This document shows, piece after piece, positions 44,011 to 56,458 of a stretch of 64,000 bases of DNA; position 1 is the first letter of the stretch; the number at the start of each line of letters is the position of its first letter. This stretch comes from Ascochyta rabiei (lineage: Eukaryota; Ascomycota; Dothideomycetes; Pleosporales; Didymellaceae), in assembly GCF_004011695.2 (NCBI RefSeq), contig NC_082409.1, positions 2,046,001 through 2,110,000 on the forward strand, written 5' to 3'. The notes beneath the pieces are model-generated. The model made no database searches. It worked only from the letters and a program-made list of their open reading frames with translations, and had not been told where the DNA came from. Position numbers and translations under genes: made by a program.

Positions 44011-47000
44011 TCGAGTTGCAGTCCCAAACGCCCAAACCCTCAACCGGCTCGGATTCCAAGTCGGGAATTCCGATAAACTCAGAATCAAAGTCCAACTTGG
44101 TTCAACTCGATTCATCTCAACGCAACGGGGACTCGACTCCATTCGACTCGGCTCAACTCGACGCGATTCAAACCCGAACCCAGCCCAACACAGCCAACAC
44201 CTACAGCTCTCGCCCTCTCACTCCCTACACCCATGATCCCCGTTCTCCGACACCCCCCGTCTCTCCTCGGATTTCCAGGGTTCGGAGTCGGGCCTCCTGC
44301 TATGGGATGATCGGCGGGTACCTGCATATTGACAGCGCTATTAAGCAATCCACATCACCAGGGCAAAGAGACGTTGCGCGCGCCAGGTTCAAAAACAGGA
44401 GGTGGCAAAGCGAACAAGACCCGACTCGACTGACTTGATTGAAGCAGGTACAGGAAACGGAGGTTGTGTGGCGGAACGGAAGGAAGGAAGGAAGGAGGCA
44501 AGGTAGTGGGTATTGGGTAGCGGGGGAGCAGCGGGTACCTGCATATCAACGACACGTTGCGTTTCGCACGCCAGGTTTCTGCGCACGGGGTGGCGAATGG
44601 GAAGGAAGAAAGACGGCCCTGGCTCCGCTTCCAATGAGCTGGTCTCGAATCAATCAACGTGGCACGCGCAACGTAAGAGTGAAGAAATAAAGCAGTTGGT
44701 ATGCAGGTGCCAACTTCCTTTTTTTTCCCTTTCCTTGCACGCGGCCGAGTTCTAAACAGGAGGGGGGCAGGGAGAAGAGACCCTGGCTTGGTTTGCGGCG
44801 AAAAGCGAGGGAGGGTGGCGCACGGGGAAGGTGGCGCGAAGTTCCGGAACTCGAGATACTCGGGATGTTTGGACTGGCTTCAGAGCTGTGTTGTATACAG
44901 CCCTCGTTGCGGATTAGAGTCTACATACACCCCAAGGCGCGACGGTGCTGTGCTGTAAAGGAGGTGTCAGGTAGGTGTACTGGATGCGTACTTTGAGAGT
45001 CAAGGGAGCCGGGAAGTGGGGCCGTTGGGTGAGGCATTGTCGGGTCTTTTGCTGCGTTTGAGCTTGAAGTTGCTCGCTGCTGTGTGGCATGCAAGCCGTG
45101 GGAGGTAGGGCTTGGGAGCAAGTCAGCCGGTAATTTACTCCGCGATCCACGACTTCATGTTCGACGGGGTAGGTTTGGATAGAAACCTTCTCCCAGCACG
45201 GAAGGTAACATGGAGGTTGAGCTGGCGGAAAGTCATAAATTGGATTTAGATGGTTGCTGTTCGGCGCGGATACTTCTGGTCGGTGATACATCACAGATGC
45301 TACGAACGCTTCAGGTCAAGCGTTGCTGGCTCTACATTTGGTCTGCCCGATCTTGCCGCTCTCCATGCCTGTTGGTGGCATCGTGAGCGACGCTCTTATA
45401 TATGAAATTTCCGTGAGGTTGACGACCGTGTTGTTGTTCACCGCTAGACCCTCCTCTTTGTTTGTTTTGACAGATGAGCGGTGGAGTAGCGTGCAGAGTG
45501 GGCTCAAACGTCTCGGTAACGGTTCGGTTGTTCACCGCTGGATCCATCCGACTGTTTGTTTTGATGAACGAGCGGTGTTTACATGTTCACGACTCGTACA
45601 CCGACCCTGGCAAGCACCAAGTGGGCTTGACACAGGCGGAGAACCGTTGGCTTGGTCAAGACCCACATCCGCCGTGTATTTTTTGCCGCTGTGCGCTGGC
45701 AGAGGATTCGGCTTCATAGTCGAGGCTGCTTGCCGGCGTGAGTGGTCCGAATTGACGGCTGGAGGTTCCCGTGAGTCCAGGAGGCTTGCGCTTGTGCGTT
45801 GTGAAGATACACCGTCTGCTTTACCGCTCGCAAGCTTCGAAACTTGCGTCGAGTCCAACTGCAACGAGGTCTTCCGCCGCTGTCGTCCATGCGGCTATGA
45901 GCCGCCCGAGATGGTTGTGCTGCTGCATGTGTCGCCTGTGAAAGTAAGGCATGCTGGTGGATGTAGTCCGATACGGTAGGTACTCGAGATCGCCGATTGT
46001 GAATCGTTCCATGTGTCTTCTCCACGTGTGTTCCATGGATCAAGGGTGCTCTGTCACCTTCACAATTTCGCATTGCACCTGAGATGGCATTGCACCTGAG
46101 GAGCCACTAGGAGGGGCGAGATTATGGCGCTCGGATAGATGTGAATTGTTCCAAAACCTCGGGCCAGCTGCCCTGTGCGAGTCTTGCGCGGCGTGAATTT
46201 CATGAACGGATCCCGCCGTATTGCCAACGTTGATGCATGGTGAGCCAGGGGCAACGATGCCTTTGGCGAGTCGCGACTTTCACAAAACATTTCTCGGAGA
46301 CGGCAACGAGTGGACGAAACTCTGCGGTGCCTGCAGGTGGAGCTGATAGCTGATCGCCGGCGCTGCCAACGCTGCCAACGCTGCAGGCGGAGCAGGAGTG
46401 CGAGCGAGCGGAAAACGACAGGGTGGCTATTTGCTGCACTCTACCACAGTACAACCGGACAGCCGACAGGCGTCGTGAAACCGTGACAACCATTAGGCTG
46501 GCGTGGGCAGGGGTAGTACGAGTACGAGTAACGTGATTCCGCGTTCGCTTCGAACCTCATCCGCCGAGGCTGTTGCGGCTGTTGCGCGCGTTGCCTCACT
46601 CCCACGCCGAAGCTGTGTGAGCGTGGCAACGGCACACAACCAACAGCAAGCCTGATCGGCGGTGGATAGCGATCAGCATAAGCCGGTGGCAACAGAAGCG
46701 ATATGAGGGATCCCGACGATATGTCAAAGCCCGCACGACCGTACCGGGGAGTCGGAGAGCGGGCAGCATGAGGTCAACGCCAGTCGGCCCTGCACTGCTT
46801 CGAGGTTCCACCGGTCTCACGAGAACAGAAACGGTTCCCAGACGGCTCGCGGAGGTGTCGTCCTGATTCGTCCACGTGCGCGCAGTGCGGGCGCTGGCTG
46901 TTGCACGGCGACGGACTCCCAAAGCTTCCAGTCACGCCTGGCCCGAGCGCCATCAGGCCCGTCTCCCCGAACACGCATGGGGCGCAGTGCGCAAAGGGTC

Positions 47001-47728
47001 GACTCGGTCGAGCAAGTGATTTCTCCAGCACGCAGACGCCGTCGCTTGCACAGCTTTTCCATCAGGGCTCCCTGCACAGAACCGCACAGAGACCCGGTGA
47101 GTCGCAGAATTTTCATCTCCAGCTTCTCAACTCGTTTCCGATGCTTGCCCTCGTTCAGAGGCAAGACATTCCGTGCGTGACCACCAGGCCTTTGCCTGCC
47201 CACTCCCGTTTCACAAGCGGTGCACACTGCCACACATGCGTCGTCCTCTGCTGAGTGCTCTGCGTGTTGGGGACTCGACAAGCTTGGACGACTCATGTGA
47301 TATCGCGTTGGCGCGTTTGGGCCTTTGCACATAGTTTGTGCACGCAAGACGCGTCCCTCGCGTCCACTAGTCTGGACGATCGATTGGCCGGAATGATGCG
47401 AACGTCCAACCCTGGCCCCTGTCACTGACCCTGGCACGGCTGGGCATGCTAGGCCCTCCGCTGGTCTCTGCAGAGTGGTGTAGTAGTATATAGGAGAAGC
47501 TGCACTCGCCCACAGTTGGCCTGCTATCACCCGTTTTCATACTAACCCACAGCCGTTGCCCAAGGCTTTCATCATCTGCCTTGCTTGCCTGCACAGCTCC
47601 CCCTTCTGTTGTTGCCTGTTCTACACTTTTCCTCACTGCTCCACGACCACCCATTCCGAGTACCCTGGCATCGACCCTTACGACTTGTACATCTACGACC
47701 ATCCCCCCAACCCCCACGCACATTCATC

Positions 47729-48622
47729 ATGTTTGGATCAAGGTCGAGAAAAGAGAGCGTGTCCACGGGCCGCTCGAGGAAGGAGAGTGTCTCAAAGCAC
47801 AGGTCGAGCACTACAAAACACACAAAACAGCCTTCGTTCAGTCAGTCATCGAGGAAGGTGGAGAAATTCGTCCAGCAGGCTCGACCGGTTTCTGCATCGC
47901 CCTCATCAAACGCCACATCGCCGTCGTTGGGAAGGTAAGCATCTGCCTCGTTCTCTGCTTCGAAAGACCATCACTGACAAGTCACCAGCACCATCATCAC
48001 AGTCTGCGTCGGAGCTGAGCAGCGTCTCTTCGCTGCACACGAGGACGTTCTCTCCCACTCGCCCTACTTCCAAGCCGCATGCAGCGGCCAGTTCTACCAG
48101 TCTGCCAACAAGCGTATCGATCTGCCGGACGAGGAGCCCGAGGTTTTTTCCTCCATCCTCGAGTACCTCTACAAGGGCGACTACTACCCTCGTCTCGAGT
48201 TCAACAAGAAGCGCAACAGCTGGACGCTTGAGGATGCTGGCAACGACAACGGCGCCAACGAAGCCGTCATCTACTCGCCCGCGGGTCCCATCCTGAAGGA
48301 CACCGTCATCTACTGCCAAGCCGAGAAGTACGGCCTCCAGGAGCTCAAGAAGCTGGCTCTCCGCAAACAGGGCCTGCAGTCTGGCATTCAGTGCTCGACC
48401 ATCTTGACTTCCGCTCGCTACGCCTATGCCAACACCCCTGACAACGACTCCAAGCTTCGTGCGCACTACCTCGCACTGATCATCCGTGCCCGCAACACCT
48501 TCAAGCGCAGCGGCACGATGCAGAACGAGATGGAAAATGGCGGTAAGCTGTTCTTCGACTTGTTCGTTGCCATGGTGAACCACATGGATGACCTTGGTCT
48601 GTCCTCAAAGTCGCCACGCTAG
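47729..48622 (+). CDS. BTB/POZ domain protein (279 aa)
   Basis: Exons 47729-47934 and 47989-48622; intron 54 nt (GTAAGC, CACTGACA branch, CACCAG), phase 2. A basic Ser/Lys/Arg-rich N-terminus of 65 residues (MFGSRSRKESVSTGRSRKE) precedes the BTB fold: STIITVCVG, FAAHEDVLSHSPYFQAACSG, IDLPDEEPEVFSSILEYLYKGDY (about 70-140). The C-terminal part has the YCQAEKYGLQELKKLALRK helix that follows many fungal BTB domains. Such proteins dimerise and often serve as adaptors of Cul3 ubiquitin ligases; fungal-only BTB proteins of this short type have no known partner. A 237-codon frame on the other strand upstream is taken to be chance within the promoter. Confidence 0.85.
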
Positions 48623-49876
48623 GCTGCCACCCCTATTCTTCGGAACAACTCGGGCCTTCCTGGCTCATCAACTCTCATCTCCGGTCTGCTTCATCCTCTC
48701 GGCGTTGGACTTTCAGCTCCTTTTCTCCCGGCTTCCCGTCGTCGCCGACATGACCCCTGTCGTGGCACGTGCACCTCTCTTCTCACCACCGTTACGGCTC
48801 TGACTCACGGTCTCTCCCGGCTTGGCCGATTCGTCCTTGTTGGCTTACTTTCATCTCGCATCTCGTCTACATTACCTCCTAATGATCCGTGCTACGACAC
48901 ACGTATACCCACGGCGAACGCTTTGGGCACCGTCGCATTACCATACCCTTCTTGTATACTATCCTTACCCTTGCCGGCCTCACAGTCGCTCGGACCGCTC
49001 ATGGTTATTTGCGTTTCTGCTATCCTGATTTACTGCATGGCGTTCAGGCTCGAAGATACCATTCTGGCACTCATTCGGCCTCCCCTCTTGTACCATTAGA
49101 ATCTCTTGTTTTCTAGTTCCTCTCTTTACGTCTTTTTCGCGCTATCATCATACCCTTGGTCCCAGATTGCTATGGTCGACAGACCAACCTCGTTGCAACA
49201 CCACCCGTTGCCGGAATCGAAACACGCGCCCATGGCGCGGCAGCTTCCGAGCTGTCGTCTTCTCTTCATTGCGTTGTTTCAAGCATTGTTTCTTGTTGTC
49301 TCAGACTGGACTCTTTTCCTGCTGTCGGGCTGGTTCTGAATTGTAGCACCTGGGTTTCCATGTTTGTCGATTGGGTCTATTGACCTCCCCCTTTGATGAT
49401 AGTATTTATTACCTTGACGAATCAAAATTGCGAGCAGAGCTTTTATCGAAACCACCTCTTGTGCGACCCATCATGCATCGTGCCGCCGAGGCTGGTCTGC
49501 TGCTTGACGACTCTTACTCCTTGCCCCAACCTGTTCCTCTCCTCACTGCACTGCCCCACCAACGTGATCAAGTACGCTGTCCAACATCTTGTATGGTACA
49601 CGTGATGCTGTTCCTCTCACATCGTCGCCAACCCGTAAGCACAGTGTCAAGGTAGCGGTGAGAGACATTCCTTGGCTGATCTCACTGGACGGAACACCGG
49701 CACAGTCAGTCCACAGGACCTGTCCAGCGCGCCCAGAGCGCAGCGACAACCACCAGCCCCTCGATGACACCTCCGATGGCTTGCCACATCACCCCAGACA
49801 CGACACATTTCACTCCCACTACCCACCACAACCCTCGTCTCACCATCCACCTCAGCACCACCCAGCCCCCGCTACA
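48623..49876. other. 3' flank of the BTB gene, no gene seen
   Basis: Pyrimidine-rich, with many short plus-strand frames of low complexity; probably a long 3' UTR and spacer. Confidence 0.45.
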
Positions 49877-50086
49877 ATGCTAGAACGCCCACCCCCACAC
49901 TCCGTCCAAGCCATCCGCGCCAAGCGCAAGGGCGGGAAGAAAGTCCCCAAGAAATACCGAAAGTACCACACCGCTCACACGAACAAGAAGGAGAAGGGAA
50001 AGAAGAAGTCGGGCGGGCAGATGGCTACCAGGGCCTTTAGTGCCCTGAGGAGGATCATAGAGCACGTTGTTAGCAGCCTGCCGTAG
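49877..50086 (+). CDS. Possible small basic protein (69 aa)
   Basis: A frame starting MLERPPPHSVQAIRAKRKGG with a Lys/Arg/Gly-rich middle (KKVPKKYRKYHTAHTNKKEK) and a helical end (ATRAFSALRRIIEHVVSSLP). An upstream in-frame extension exists to 49589 but is Pro/His-rich and looks untranslated. The composition could suit a nucleolar or ribosome-associated protein, which is a guess. No homologous family was recognised. Confidence 0.3.
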   Translation: MLERPPPHSVQAIRAKRKGGKKVPKKYRKYHTAHTNKKEKGKKKSGGQMATRAFSALRRIIEHVVSSLP

Positions 50087-51348
50087 GCGGAGGGTGGCGA
50101 CTAGGGATTAGAGGGTGAGAAGTTGGGGTGGGGTTGTGGCGATGAGCCAAGGGAGGGTGCGGATAGGGAGTGAGCATTGCATTGAAGACCACCTGACTGC
50201 GATGCCGTCCGTGAGCAAGGGTTTTGACAGTCCGATCAGCGACGCAGAAGTGCAGTGTAAGCCGTGTTCGCCAGGCTACGTGCATTGACAGCCACGGCGG
50301 CGGTCGAGAGAAGGACGGGAGCCTCCAGCCTGCCTTCTTCGCTTTCCGTCGCGATGACGGCTGAGCGCGGCGAGCGCGGCATCCTCGTCCTCTCGTCTCG
50401 AGTCTAGGGCGGCAAGCTGCCCGTCGCGATCCAAACCAGGATTCCGTACACCACTGCAAGCCCTCGAGGCAGGTGTACGGGGCTTGCATAAAGCACACAC
50501 CTCAGCAAGGAGCAAGGAACCAGAAAAGGGCCGCGACTAGAAATGATGGTGCAGGAATGGGCTGCAGTCCTCGCGCGCAATCAGCTGACGGGCTCGAAGT
50601 GCTTTGGTCACTGTGACGAGTAAGCCGGGTGATGGGCTGCGTCCGTAGCACGGAGAGGCGATCTTTCGTCGGTTGGAGACTGGTACACCAGTACAGCGGC
50701 CTGCAGATGGCGCAGCCCAGGCAGCGCAAGGTTCAAAGTTGTGCAAAGTGGAGGACCAGGACAAGGACAAGGAGAGGAGAAGCAGGAACCAGGTACGATA
50801 GACCGCAAGCCCCGCGTCGCGTTCAGACACGACAGGCAGCCTGAAGTGGGGACGTTCGATCAATTAGTCAATTAAACAAAGAAAACCTGGAACGGCGCAC
50901 AGAGTTTGTAAGGGGTGAACAGGATACTGACGCGATATCATGTGAGAGGGCGAAAGCGTGGAACGCGGCTTGGCCGTGCATAGCCCAGACGACCGCCCCC
51001 CACCAAGATCGGCTCGGAGTTGCGTCCCATTGGCGTGCTCGCCATGCAGCCTACGTGCCCGAGTGTCACAGATAACGGTAGACTTTTGCGCAGGCTGCAG
51101 TGCACAAAGAACAGGCAATGCAAAGACGCAGGGGTTTATTGAAATGCAAGCTGAAGGTTTGGGCCGCATGTCCTTGCTTTTCTGCGTCCTCTTGTCTACC
51201 GTTTCGGGCTTACAACGGGCACAGGGTTTTTGTCGGAATCTTGCACGGAGACATCGACGTGATTGTGGCTTGCATATGCGTCCAGTCCTTGTCAGTGGTT
51301 TCTTGAATATGACGCTTGGCTGTGCTTGCAGATGGAAATGTCCGGATA
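50087..51348. other. Intergenic region, no gene seen
   Basis: About 1.3 kb. Frames of up to 215 codons on the minus strand (50864-51511) run into the last exon of the PCI gene in another frame and contain no recognisable domain. Confidence 0.5.
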
Positions 51349-52976
51349 TCAAACTCCGGTGCCGGGAAAAGCGCCCTTCTTGTTCAGGACTACCATGGCG
51401 TGCTCGCGTGAGATGTACCCCTTCATCAGACCCTGCGAAAGCGTCAGTAGGAGAAGCCGAAAGTGCAGATCGAGGAGACGCACCTTGAAGATTTGGTTCG
51501 CCAAAAGGCACTCAACCTCATCGTCCTCCACCACCTGCCCTCCCATCCTCAATGCTGCTGCAAAGTTCACGAGCGGTACCCTTGACTTCCTCATCCTATC
51601 TTTTTCTGTCTGCCCTTCCTTGAGATCATCGTAGCCTCCAGCCAGGTATACTTTCCTCAGCAGGTTTCGTAGAGCGATGTCTCGGCTTCGCTCGAGGGTG
51701 AGGAAGATGCGTCGTCGGACGAACTCGGGCTCACCTTCTGCCAGGGCCTTGTCGAACCCTGTGAGGTCGCCCTTTCTGATGCAGGTCACGAGTGGCCCGA
51801 ATATGCGTTCGAGTCGAGGAGATTCGGCGAGAAGAGGAGATCTGGGGACGACGTGTTGTGTGATGAGACGGCAGGGAATGAGGTAGGTGAGAATGAGTCT
51901 GTGGCAGTCAGTTGTTTGCGACTGCGTCGTTGGCTGCAATGACAACACTTACGACTTGTTCTTCTCAGCAGCTGCGTGGCAAGCCTCCCAGGCTTCTTGC
52001 AAGTTCTTCTCCGCCTGCTATGCGTCAGCGACAGGTTCTATTCTCTCTTGTGCTTCCTGACCTTTGTGTAGTCCTCCTGTAGAAAGGCGATCACTCCAGT
52101 GTAGTAGCGGTATGTGACTCGGTGCGCTTTTGGGTACAGGCCGAAGGGCGGCAAGTCGGACTGGGCTTCAATCGATCGGACAACGTTCTTGGACAAGCTG
52201 ATGGCTTTCAGCTAGGCCGAACGAATTAGCATATGAAGGTCACTGTGTGCAGCGGAGGAGGTACCTTGAAGTAGGTCTTGAATTGAAGATTGGCTACACA
52301 GTAGACGCCCCACTTGCGGGACTCTGAGAGATCTGGGTTTCTGAAGCGGTGTCAGAAGCGATACGGCACAGAGTAAGGTCAAGGCACACCTGTCACCCAA
52401 GCAAAGAGCAAATATCCTGTTGAAGACGCGTGCAGCTTCCTCCAGCTTCTGATTCTGTGCCACTGTGCTCACAACGTCATCTGAGAAGCTGTTGTTGACC
52501 GCCGCCGGCTTCGAGCTGGCCAAGTGATCATCCGCCCTGATGGCTATCCTGCGCAGATGGTTTGCAGTGAAGTAGAGGGTGAATATGGCCCATGCCGGCA
52601 GCGCTCCACCTGAGATGTGCTTGATGAAGCTGCTGGTCAGGTCCTTCCAGGCATCATACACGGCAAGGCATTGTTGCTCCCCCAGTCTGCCCTGGTTGGA
52701 TGCCTCGTCGGCCTTTATGATCTCCTTCACGGCGCGCCAGTAGCTCACGATGATGTCAACCCAGGCTCCGCTCTCCTTCTGCGTCATGCGGGTGGTCTTG
52801 TTGTGCTTGAGCACATGGCGCACATCGCCCTCGATCTGCACGTCGTTGGATGTGCGGAAGAAGGCATACAGGCGGCCGGGGTCTTGCGCCGGCGGGACAG
52901 GGCTGAAGAAGTTGGCGACAGGCTGGGCCAGCGCAGTTGCATGAGCCTCTTGGAACGGTGCGAGTGCGGCTTGCAT
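51349..52976 (-). CDS. CSN12-like PCI-domain protein (458 aa)
   Basis: Six exons (minus): 52390-52976, 52265-52340, 52062-52211, 51953-52017, 51484-51898 and 51349-51432; introns of 49, 53, 44, 54 and 51 nt, most with CTGAC-like branch points. The protein is helical throughout, with a C-terminal PCI domain. Family strings include [92 protein letters not shown] and the C-terminal GAFPGTGV. In yeast, Csn12 associates with the COP9 signalosome and with TREX-2-like mRNA export/splicing complexes (PCID2/Thp1 relatives). The final exon of 28 codons contains the winged-helix end of the PCI domain. The length is usual for the fungal family. Confidence 0.88.
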
Positions 52977-53381
52977 GGCTACTATTGCGTGCGGCGTGGA
53001 CGGCAGGTGGGGTCAAGAGTTCCTCGGCGGGGTCGCAGAGTGTTCAAGAATGTGCGCTACCTCACAGAATGCGGCAGAGACGTGGGCATGGCCGGTTCTG
53101 GCGGTGTTATGTTTTAATCAACCGTCGTCTACTTGCAAGATCGGTGTTTGGATGCGGCCCCGCCGACGCTGCACTGCATCGCGCCTGCCGGCCCACTGCC
53201 AAGCTCAGAACACTAGTGCTCGCCCAATCTGGCAAGGTGGCTCGCTTGTCCGCCCGCACAAACAGTCTTGATACTTGCTCGAAGAACAATCACAACTCCA
53301 CGGGTACTAACGTCGCAGCATATTCGAAGTGAGTTATTGCCCTTGTTGCTTCGTGAGACTGCACATACTGACCGCATCCAG
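52977..53381. promoter_or_regulatory. Divergent promoter between CSN12-like and eL20 genes
   Basis: The 405 bp between two head-to-head start codons; a bidirectional promoter is likely. No canonical TATA box was noticed. Confidence 0.45.
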
Positions 53382-54414
53382 ATGGGTAAGCAAAACTCCT
53401 TTGTCCGCACTCGCGATCGTCCAGCAATTGCAGCCGAAGGAAATTTCAGATGAGCCCTGCGCAAACGAGCCACGCACCATCACGGCACTCTCACGCCCAC
53501 GTCCATGGTGCTGGAAGTCTTTGGAACTTGACTGGGGCGTGTGCACAACGTGAACGGGAGGTGGACGCACTTTTGAGATGGACCGGCGGACAAGGAGCGA
53601 CCAGCAGACGACGACGACGACTTGGACGACGCACACAAGACTCACTCCAAGGACCCCACACGCTCGCTGACGACCTCATACGGCCTCGAACTGCCTGCGC
53701 GCCTCGACTGCAATTGCTGGACCGCTCTGACTGCTACGGTTGTCCAACGCATGAACGCAATACTAACTTGCACCAGCTCGCTTCCAGGAATACCAGGTCA
53801 TCGGCCGCCACCTCCCCAGCGAGGCCAACCCCACCCCCAAGATCTACCGCATGCGTATTTTTGCGCCCAACGACGTTGTCGCCAAGTCGCGGTTCTGGTA
53901 CTTCCTCGGCAAGCTCCGCAAGATCAAGAAGGCGAACGGTGAGATCATCTCGCTGAACCAGGTGCGTAGCAGACAAGCTCACCAAGCATGACATGAGCAT
54001 GGAGGACTGGAAGCTGACAGCGTCAGATCACCGAGAAGCGCCCCCAGAAGGTCAAGAACTTCGGCATCTGGATCCGCTACGACTCGCGCTCCGGCACTCA
54101 CAACATGTACAAGGAGTACCGTGAGATGTCCCGTGTTGCCGCCATCGATGCCCTCTACCAGGATATGGCCGCCCGTCACCGATCCCGTTTCAGGTCGGTT
54201 CAGGTACGCAGCAACTCCGCAGTGCAGATCCAAAGGCAGACTAACCGTCCCGCAGATCCTCAAGGTTGTTGAGCTCGAGAAGAGCGACGACGTCCGCCGC
54301 CCATACATCAAGCAGCTCCTTGTCAAGGGCCTCAAGTTCCCTCTGCCCCACCGCATCAACAAGAAGGCTGGCAAGAAGGTCTTCGCTGCCAAGCGTCCCT
54401 CCACTTTCTTCTAA
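53382..54414 (+). CDS. RPL20: 60S ribosomal protein eL20 (174 aa)
   Basis: Four exons: 53382-53385, 53777-53961, 54027-54203 and 54256-54414. The start exon is only ATGG; the 391-nt first intron begins GTAAGC and ends with a perfect TACTAAC branch and CACCAG. The remaining introns are 65 and 52 nt. The protein [20 protein letters not shown] is followed by [40 protein letters not shown] and, at the end, [20 protein letters not shown], the full eL20 (L18ae) sequence type. It is part of the large ribosomal subunit. The tiny first exon and long first intron are typical of fungal ribosomal protein genes. The total of 525 coding nt and 174 residues matches the family. Confidence 0.95.
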
Positions 54415-54686
54415 GCGTGTTTCTCTTTCCGGAGTGCGGTCTGGCTGGGCAGGGACGATATGGGTTTCCCTCGGTTATGCATGCTTCGCAAAAGAAGCAC
54501 ACTAGGAACGAATGAAAATCCCTGATACCTCCATCCGATCTATCGAGTCGTGTGATGCCAGCCAGGGTGTTGGATTGCAACTTTGGCGTCAGGGACATGG
54601 ACTCAAGAATCACATGTAATCAGGGACAATGAAGTTATGCAATCACGATTCGACTTTGATACCGGGATTCTTGATGTACTGCTCAC

Positions 54687-55873
54687 TTAGATCTTAGGCT
54701 TCCCTGACGGATCCACCTTGGCCCTCCCCAACGTGTCGATGGGCATCCACCACGGGTATCCAGTGACGTTGGTATTGTCCATGGTCCCCGAGAACTGTGC
54801 CGGCCTCTTCTGCAAGAAGGACTGGACGCCTTCAGTATTATCGCTGCACCTGTCAGTCATGTTCATCGTGCACCACCGCATCTCAGCAGCTAAACTCACG
54901 GGCTCCCAAACAGCTCGTAGATGACCCTCGAGTCGAGCAAATGCTGGCCCTCCGGACTCCCCGCATCCCTATACATCATCTCCTTCATCAAGTACGTACT
55001 AACCACGCTCGTGTTCCTGACCACATCCTCGGCGACCTGCAGCGCGCGCGGCAGCACCTCGTCGGGCGAGTCCAACAGCTCGCTGAACAAGCCATCAAAC
55101 ACCTTGTCCCTGGCGAGGTACACGCTCCCCGTGGTGACGGCCTGCATGGCGCGCGAGTGCCCGATGAGGCGCGGCAGGAAGAAGGATGAGCAGGCTTCCA
55201 TGACGAGACCGCGGCGGGCGAAGACGAAGCCGATTTTCGCGTCGCGGTAGCACAGCCGGATGTTCATGGGGAGCGTCATGGTGATGCCGATGCCGACTGC
55301 GGAGCCCTGCAGCGCGCCTATGGTGGGCTTGCGGCAGTGGAAGATGGAGAGGGTCACGCGGCCGCCGCTGGGTAGGGGTGTCAGTATTTCCCTGGTTTCC
55401 CTTTGACACGATCTCTTTTCTTCTTCCTCTTCTTCTTCTTTTTCTTCTCTCTCAGATGGTCTCCGCCGGCAGAGACACCCCCGTTCCTGAGTCCTCGGTC
55501 CATGAAGAAGGAAAACAACAACCTACCCGTCCCGATGATCCTGCACCCTCTCCGCCTCCTCCCCGGCAACGCCGCCTCCAAACCCAACGTCGAGATCCGC
55601 GCCCGCGCAAAAGATCCTCCCGTCGCCCGTCACGACAATGCACCTCACTCGCGCGTCAGCATCGAACATGGCGTACGCCCGCTCCATCTCGGCGCGCATC
55701 GTGTCCGTAAAGGCATTGTGCTTGCCCGGGCGGTAGAGCGTGAGGACGATGATGCCGGGCTCGGCGGCGTGGTGCGTGGTGCGGATGCAAGTCCACTGGG
55801 CATTGAGGTCGTCGTAGGATGCGGGCAGGGTGATGTCGGGCATGTGTCTGGGTGAGACTTGGCGGGGGGACAT
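54687..55873 (-). CDS. Enoyl-CoA hydratase/isomerase family protein (323 aa)
   Basis: Exons (minus) 55527-55873, 54900-55367 and 54687-54843. The first intron (159 nt, 55368-55526) is unusually purine-rich; the second is 56 nt (54844-54899), with an alternative acceptor 6 nt upstream. Crotonase motifs: PGIIVLTLYRPGKHNAFTD, RCIVVTGDGRIFCAGADLDV (first oxyanion-hole loop), KPTIGALQGSAVGIGITMTLP (second), and FVFARRGLVMEACSSFFLPR. The C-terminus reads DNTEGVQSFLQKRPAQFSGT and ends PSGKPKI, not a strong PTS1. The family catalyses hydration or isomerisation of acyl-CoA; a role in fatty-acid degradation is likely but the exact substrate is not. Glu is retained in the second catalytic region. It converges on eL20 with 272 bp between them. 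Confidence 0.88.
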
Positions 55874-56458
55874 GGTTGCGGTGTGGGCTGCTGGATGTCA
55901 CGCTGTGGGGAGAGGGAGTGGTGAGCAGGTTCAAGGGCGGGTGCGCTGTGGTACTGCCAAGATGCCTTCAGAGCTACATAGCCTACTTGTGTGGTGAGGT
56001 GCAACGTGGGGATCTCCAGCCATGCGGAGAAGTACCTCGGCCCTGTTGGTGGTCGACGTCGAGCGGCTTTGGCGTGGACTGGCCAATCAGGAATTTGCTG
56101 ACGCCGTGGGACGAGTCTTCACGGGATATCTTCCCTTCTAGTGACTGTGTTGAGCTTGAAATACACATGGTACGGTAGTTATACATCGAGAGCTGTAGAA
56201 TGATCGGTGTAGTGTGAGTGTGCTGGTGAAGGTCCACAGATGACCACAGCGCCAAGTGCGACCGTGCGATCCCTGCCAAAAAGTTCGAGAAATCGCAGCC
56301 CACCAACTTCAAGCATGCTCGTGAGGCGAAGAGACCGACGAAACACTACAACATCTAGCTGCTGCTGACCGCGCACTTTGTCCTACACCCTCTAGCTCCT
56401 ACGAAATAGACAAGACTTCCAAGGCTCAGCCTGATACCAGGCCGTCACACGCCCCAAC
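55874..56458. promoter_or_regulatory. Divergent promoter between the crotonase and Rrp7 genes
   Basis: 585 bp with no gene; head-to-head starts on both sides. Confidence 0.45.

Larger units (their letters stand above)
42551..47728. other. 5-kb gene-poor repeat region
   Basis: No credible gene. It holds a degenerate tandem repeat (43090-44010), a 9-bp array (43747-43805), a partly duplicated segment with GCGGGTACCTGCATAT (44314 and 44532), a GGAAGGAAGGAAGG run (44482-44497), and a local duplication of TTCACCGCTNGA with TTTGTTTGTTTTGA (45438 and 45531). The string GCCTGTGAAAGTAAGGC occurs at 43300 and at 45935. Frames of 218 and 237 codons (45323 plus, 47530 minus) have no family content. The right end contains the BTB gene promoter. 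Confidence 0.5.

Noticed and set aside
45323..45979. 218-codon plus-strand frame
   Set aside because: It overlaps a local duplication, has no recognised domain and no supporting splice pattern.
46817..47530. 237-codon minus-strand frame
   Set aside because: Located in the promoter of the BTB gene, with no domain and a mixed composition.
47906..48583. 225-codon minus-strand frame
   Set aside because: Antisense to the BTB exon, which has clear domain motifs.
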